DNA from: Pseudomonas haemolytica
GTDB taxonomy: Bacteria; Pseudomonadota; Gammaproteobacteria; Pseudomonadales; Pseudomonadaceae
Length of the DNA stretch: 64,000 nt
Reading direction: 5' to 3'
Assembly (NCBI RefSeq): GCF_009659625.1
Contig: NZ_VOIW01000002.1
Location: 682,001-746,000, forward strand
The notes under the pieces are model-generated. The model searched no databases and had not been told where the DNA came from. It saw only the letters and a program-made list of their open reading frames with translations. The translations under genes were made by a program, and so were the position numbers. Of this stretch, positions 62,836-64,000 are shown one piece after another. Every line of letters starts with the position of its first letter. The first letter of the stretch is position 1.

Positions 62836-64000
62836 TTAAAGCCCCTCCAACTCCGCCATCAAATCACTCAACCGATCCACCTTCTCGGCGCTGATCTCAT
62901 TGGCCGCCAACCCATCGATATACTCGGCCAACTCCGCCACCGTGCTGCACTCGAACATCGCCCGCAGCGGCACGTCGCGCTGCAACGTCTTTTGCACCCG
63001 CGAGGCGATCTGCGTAGCCAGCAACGAGTGCCCGCCCAGTTCGAAGAAGTTGTCCTGCACACCTACCCTGTCGACTTTCAGTACCTCGGCCCAAATTCCG
63101 GCCAAGGTGGTTTCCAGTTCATTGCGCGGCGCCAGGTAGTCCTGGCTGTGCAGTTGGCCGATCTCCAAGGCTGGCAGGGCCTTGCGGTCGAGTTTGCCGT
63201 TGGCGTTGAGCGGCAGGCGCTCGAGCCATAGCCAGTGCAGCGGCACCATGTATTCCGGCAGTTCGGCACGCAGGCGTTGCTTGATGCGGTCCAGGCGCTC
63301 GCTCGGGTTGAGCGTTGCGTCGGCGGCCACCAGGTAACCCACTAGATGCTTGCCGTTGACGCCTTCCTGCACGCCAACCGCCGCGTCGCGTACCTCCGGT
63401 TGTTCGTGCAGGCGCGCTTCGATTTCACCCAGTTCGATGCGATAGCCGCGAATTTTCACCTGATGGTCGATACGCCCGACGTATTCCAACACGCCGTCAC
63501 TGCGTCGCCGCGCCAGGTCGCCGGTGCGGTAGAGACGCTCGCCTGGTGCGCCGAATGGGTTCGGCACAAACACCGGGGCGGTGCGCAGCGGATCGCTGAC
63601 GTAGCCACGACCGACACCAATGCCAGCGACGCACAGCTCACCGACCGCGCCCTGGGGTACCAACTCCAAGGCACCATCAAGCAGGTACAAACGGTTGTTG
63701 TCGGTTGGCGTACCAATCGGCAGATAAGTGCCACGGGTCGAGGCCAGGTCGACGCGGAAGAACGCCACATCATCCGAACATTCCGCCGGGCCGTAGGCAT
63801 TGACCAGGCCAATCTGCGGATAGCGCAGCAGCCATTGGTGTGCCAACTCCGGTGGCATCGCTTCACCCGTAGGCAACATCCAGCGCAGGCCGTCGAGGCT
63901 GATGCGGTCCTGGGCCAACATGCCCTGGATCAGCGACGGCACACTCTCCAGCACGCTGATGCCTTGTGCTTGAACGTGCTCCAGCAAGCCTTGCGGATCA
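62836..64000 (-). CDS. Pyoverdine-type NRPS, C-terminal A-T module (partial, PvdL-like)
   Basis: About 388 residues open to the right edge: the rear of an adenylation domain (NAYGPAEC A5, [29 protein letters not shown]7, [21 protein letters not shown]8, [12 protein letters not shown]10) and a thiolation domain with the phosphopantetheine Ser in [12 protein letters not shown], then the stop. No condensation or thioesterase follows, so the chain passes to another protein, as in PvdL. Specificity residues by GrsA numbering read E278, L299, T301, A322, D330, D331 with Lys517, agreeing with the reported 2,4-diaminobutyrate code DIWELTADDK. With pvdH and the mbtH-like gene nearby, PvdL is the best assignment. 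Confidence 0.85.
   Translation of the reverse strand, partial: DPQGLLEHVQAQGISVLESVPSLIQGMLAQDRISLDGLRWMLPTGEAMPPELAHQWLLRYPQIGLVNAYGPAECSDDVAFFRVDLASTRGTYLPIGTPTDNNRLYLLDGALELVPQGAVGELCVAGIGVGRGYVSDPLRTAPVFVPNPFGAPGERLYRTGDLARRRSDGVLEYVGRIDHQVKIRGYRIELGEIEARLHEQPEVRDAAVGVQEGVNGKHLVGYLVAADATLNPSERLDRIKQRLRAELPEYMVPLHWLWLERLPLNANGKLDRKALPALEIGQLHSQDYLAPRNELETTLAGIWAEVLKVDRVGVQDNFFELGGHSLLATQIASRVQKTLQRDVPLRAMFECSTVAELAEYIDGLAANEISAEKVDRLSDLMAELEGL

Noticed and set aside
1..64000. tRNA or rRNA genes
   Set aside because: No cloverleaf with TTCGA-type T-loop or rRNA-like sequence was seen on either strand by eye.

Overview
The window is about 64 kb of chromosome from a fluorescent Pseudomonas, most likely the P. 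fluorescens group. This rests on GC-rich coding sequence, Pseudomonas-typical small families (DUF3509, DUF3309), abundant REP/REPIN palindromes built on GTGGGAG-GGGGCTTGCTCCC and related cores, pyoverdine genes, and gene orders that from memory match P. aeruginosa (aroC to folE; patatin-lpxL-minCDE-rluA-M18 peptidase).

Left part (1-24.5 kb). The window opens in the NAGGN osmolyte locus (end of ngg, then its M42 peptidase), followed by yheU, a csrA paralogue and an SDR. An accessory patch at about 3.89-7.84 kb interrupts the core. It holds an intact two-gene anthranilate synthase flanked by wreckage: a luxR cut off before its HTH, group II intron domains V/VI, a beheaded alpha/beta hydrolase and a group II reverse transcriptase fragment fused in frame to it. 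Core genes resume with an LtaS-type sulfatase, ankyrin and fatty acyl-CoA synthetase genes, an acireductone dioxygenase homologue lacking two metal histidines, an MFS transporter, aroC, prmB, an isochorismatase-fold protein with Ser for Cys, an Smr protein, folE, a glutaredoxin and a GST.

Purine region (24.5-40.1 kb). A purine permease and LysE exporter lead in. A divergent pair (uraH; puuE-uraD-alc) continues into allA-puuD-permease-tsx. Together these take up purine or urate and degrade urate through 5-hydroxyisourate, OHCU, allantoin, allantoate and ureidoglycolate to glyoxylate and urea. TTGTATACAA-like palindromes lie before the first permease and twice in the uraH/puuE gap, suggesting one regulator, and tsx has a strong sigma-54 -24/-12 match. 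A 1744-residue dermonecrotic-toxin-like protein sits inside this region.

Cell-envelope and division region (40.1-50.6 kb): patatin lipase, lpxL, minCDE, rluA, M18 aminopeptidase, a 58-residue membrane protein, an MscS channel and a periplasmic M20 amidohydrolase, separated by REPINs.

Pyoverdine region (50.6-64 kb): an mbtH-like gene, pvdH (diaminobutyrate aminotransferase) and, at the right edge, the C-terminal module of an NRPS whose visible specificity residues fit 2,4-diaminobutyrate. Between them lie a head-to-head repeat element with variable hairpins, an AmpD-type amidase, a two-component system divergent from dsbD-tlpA-dsbG, and an Ig-like/lectin-like repeat protein broken by a single-base frameshift.
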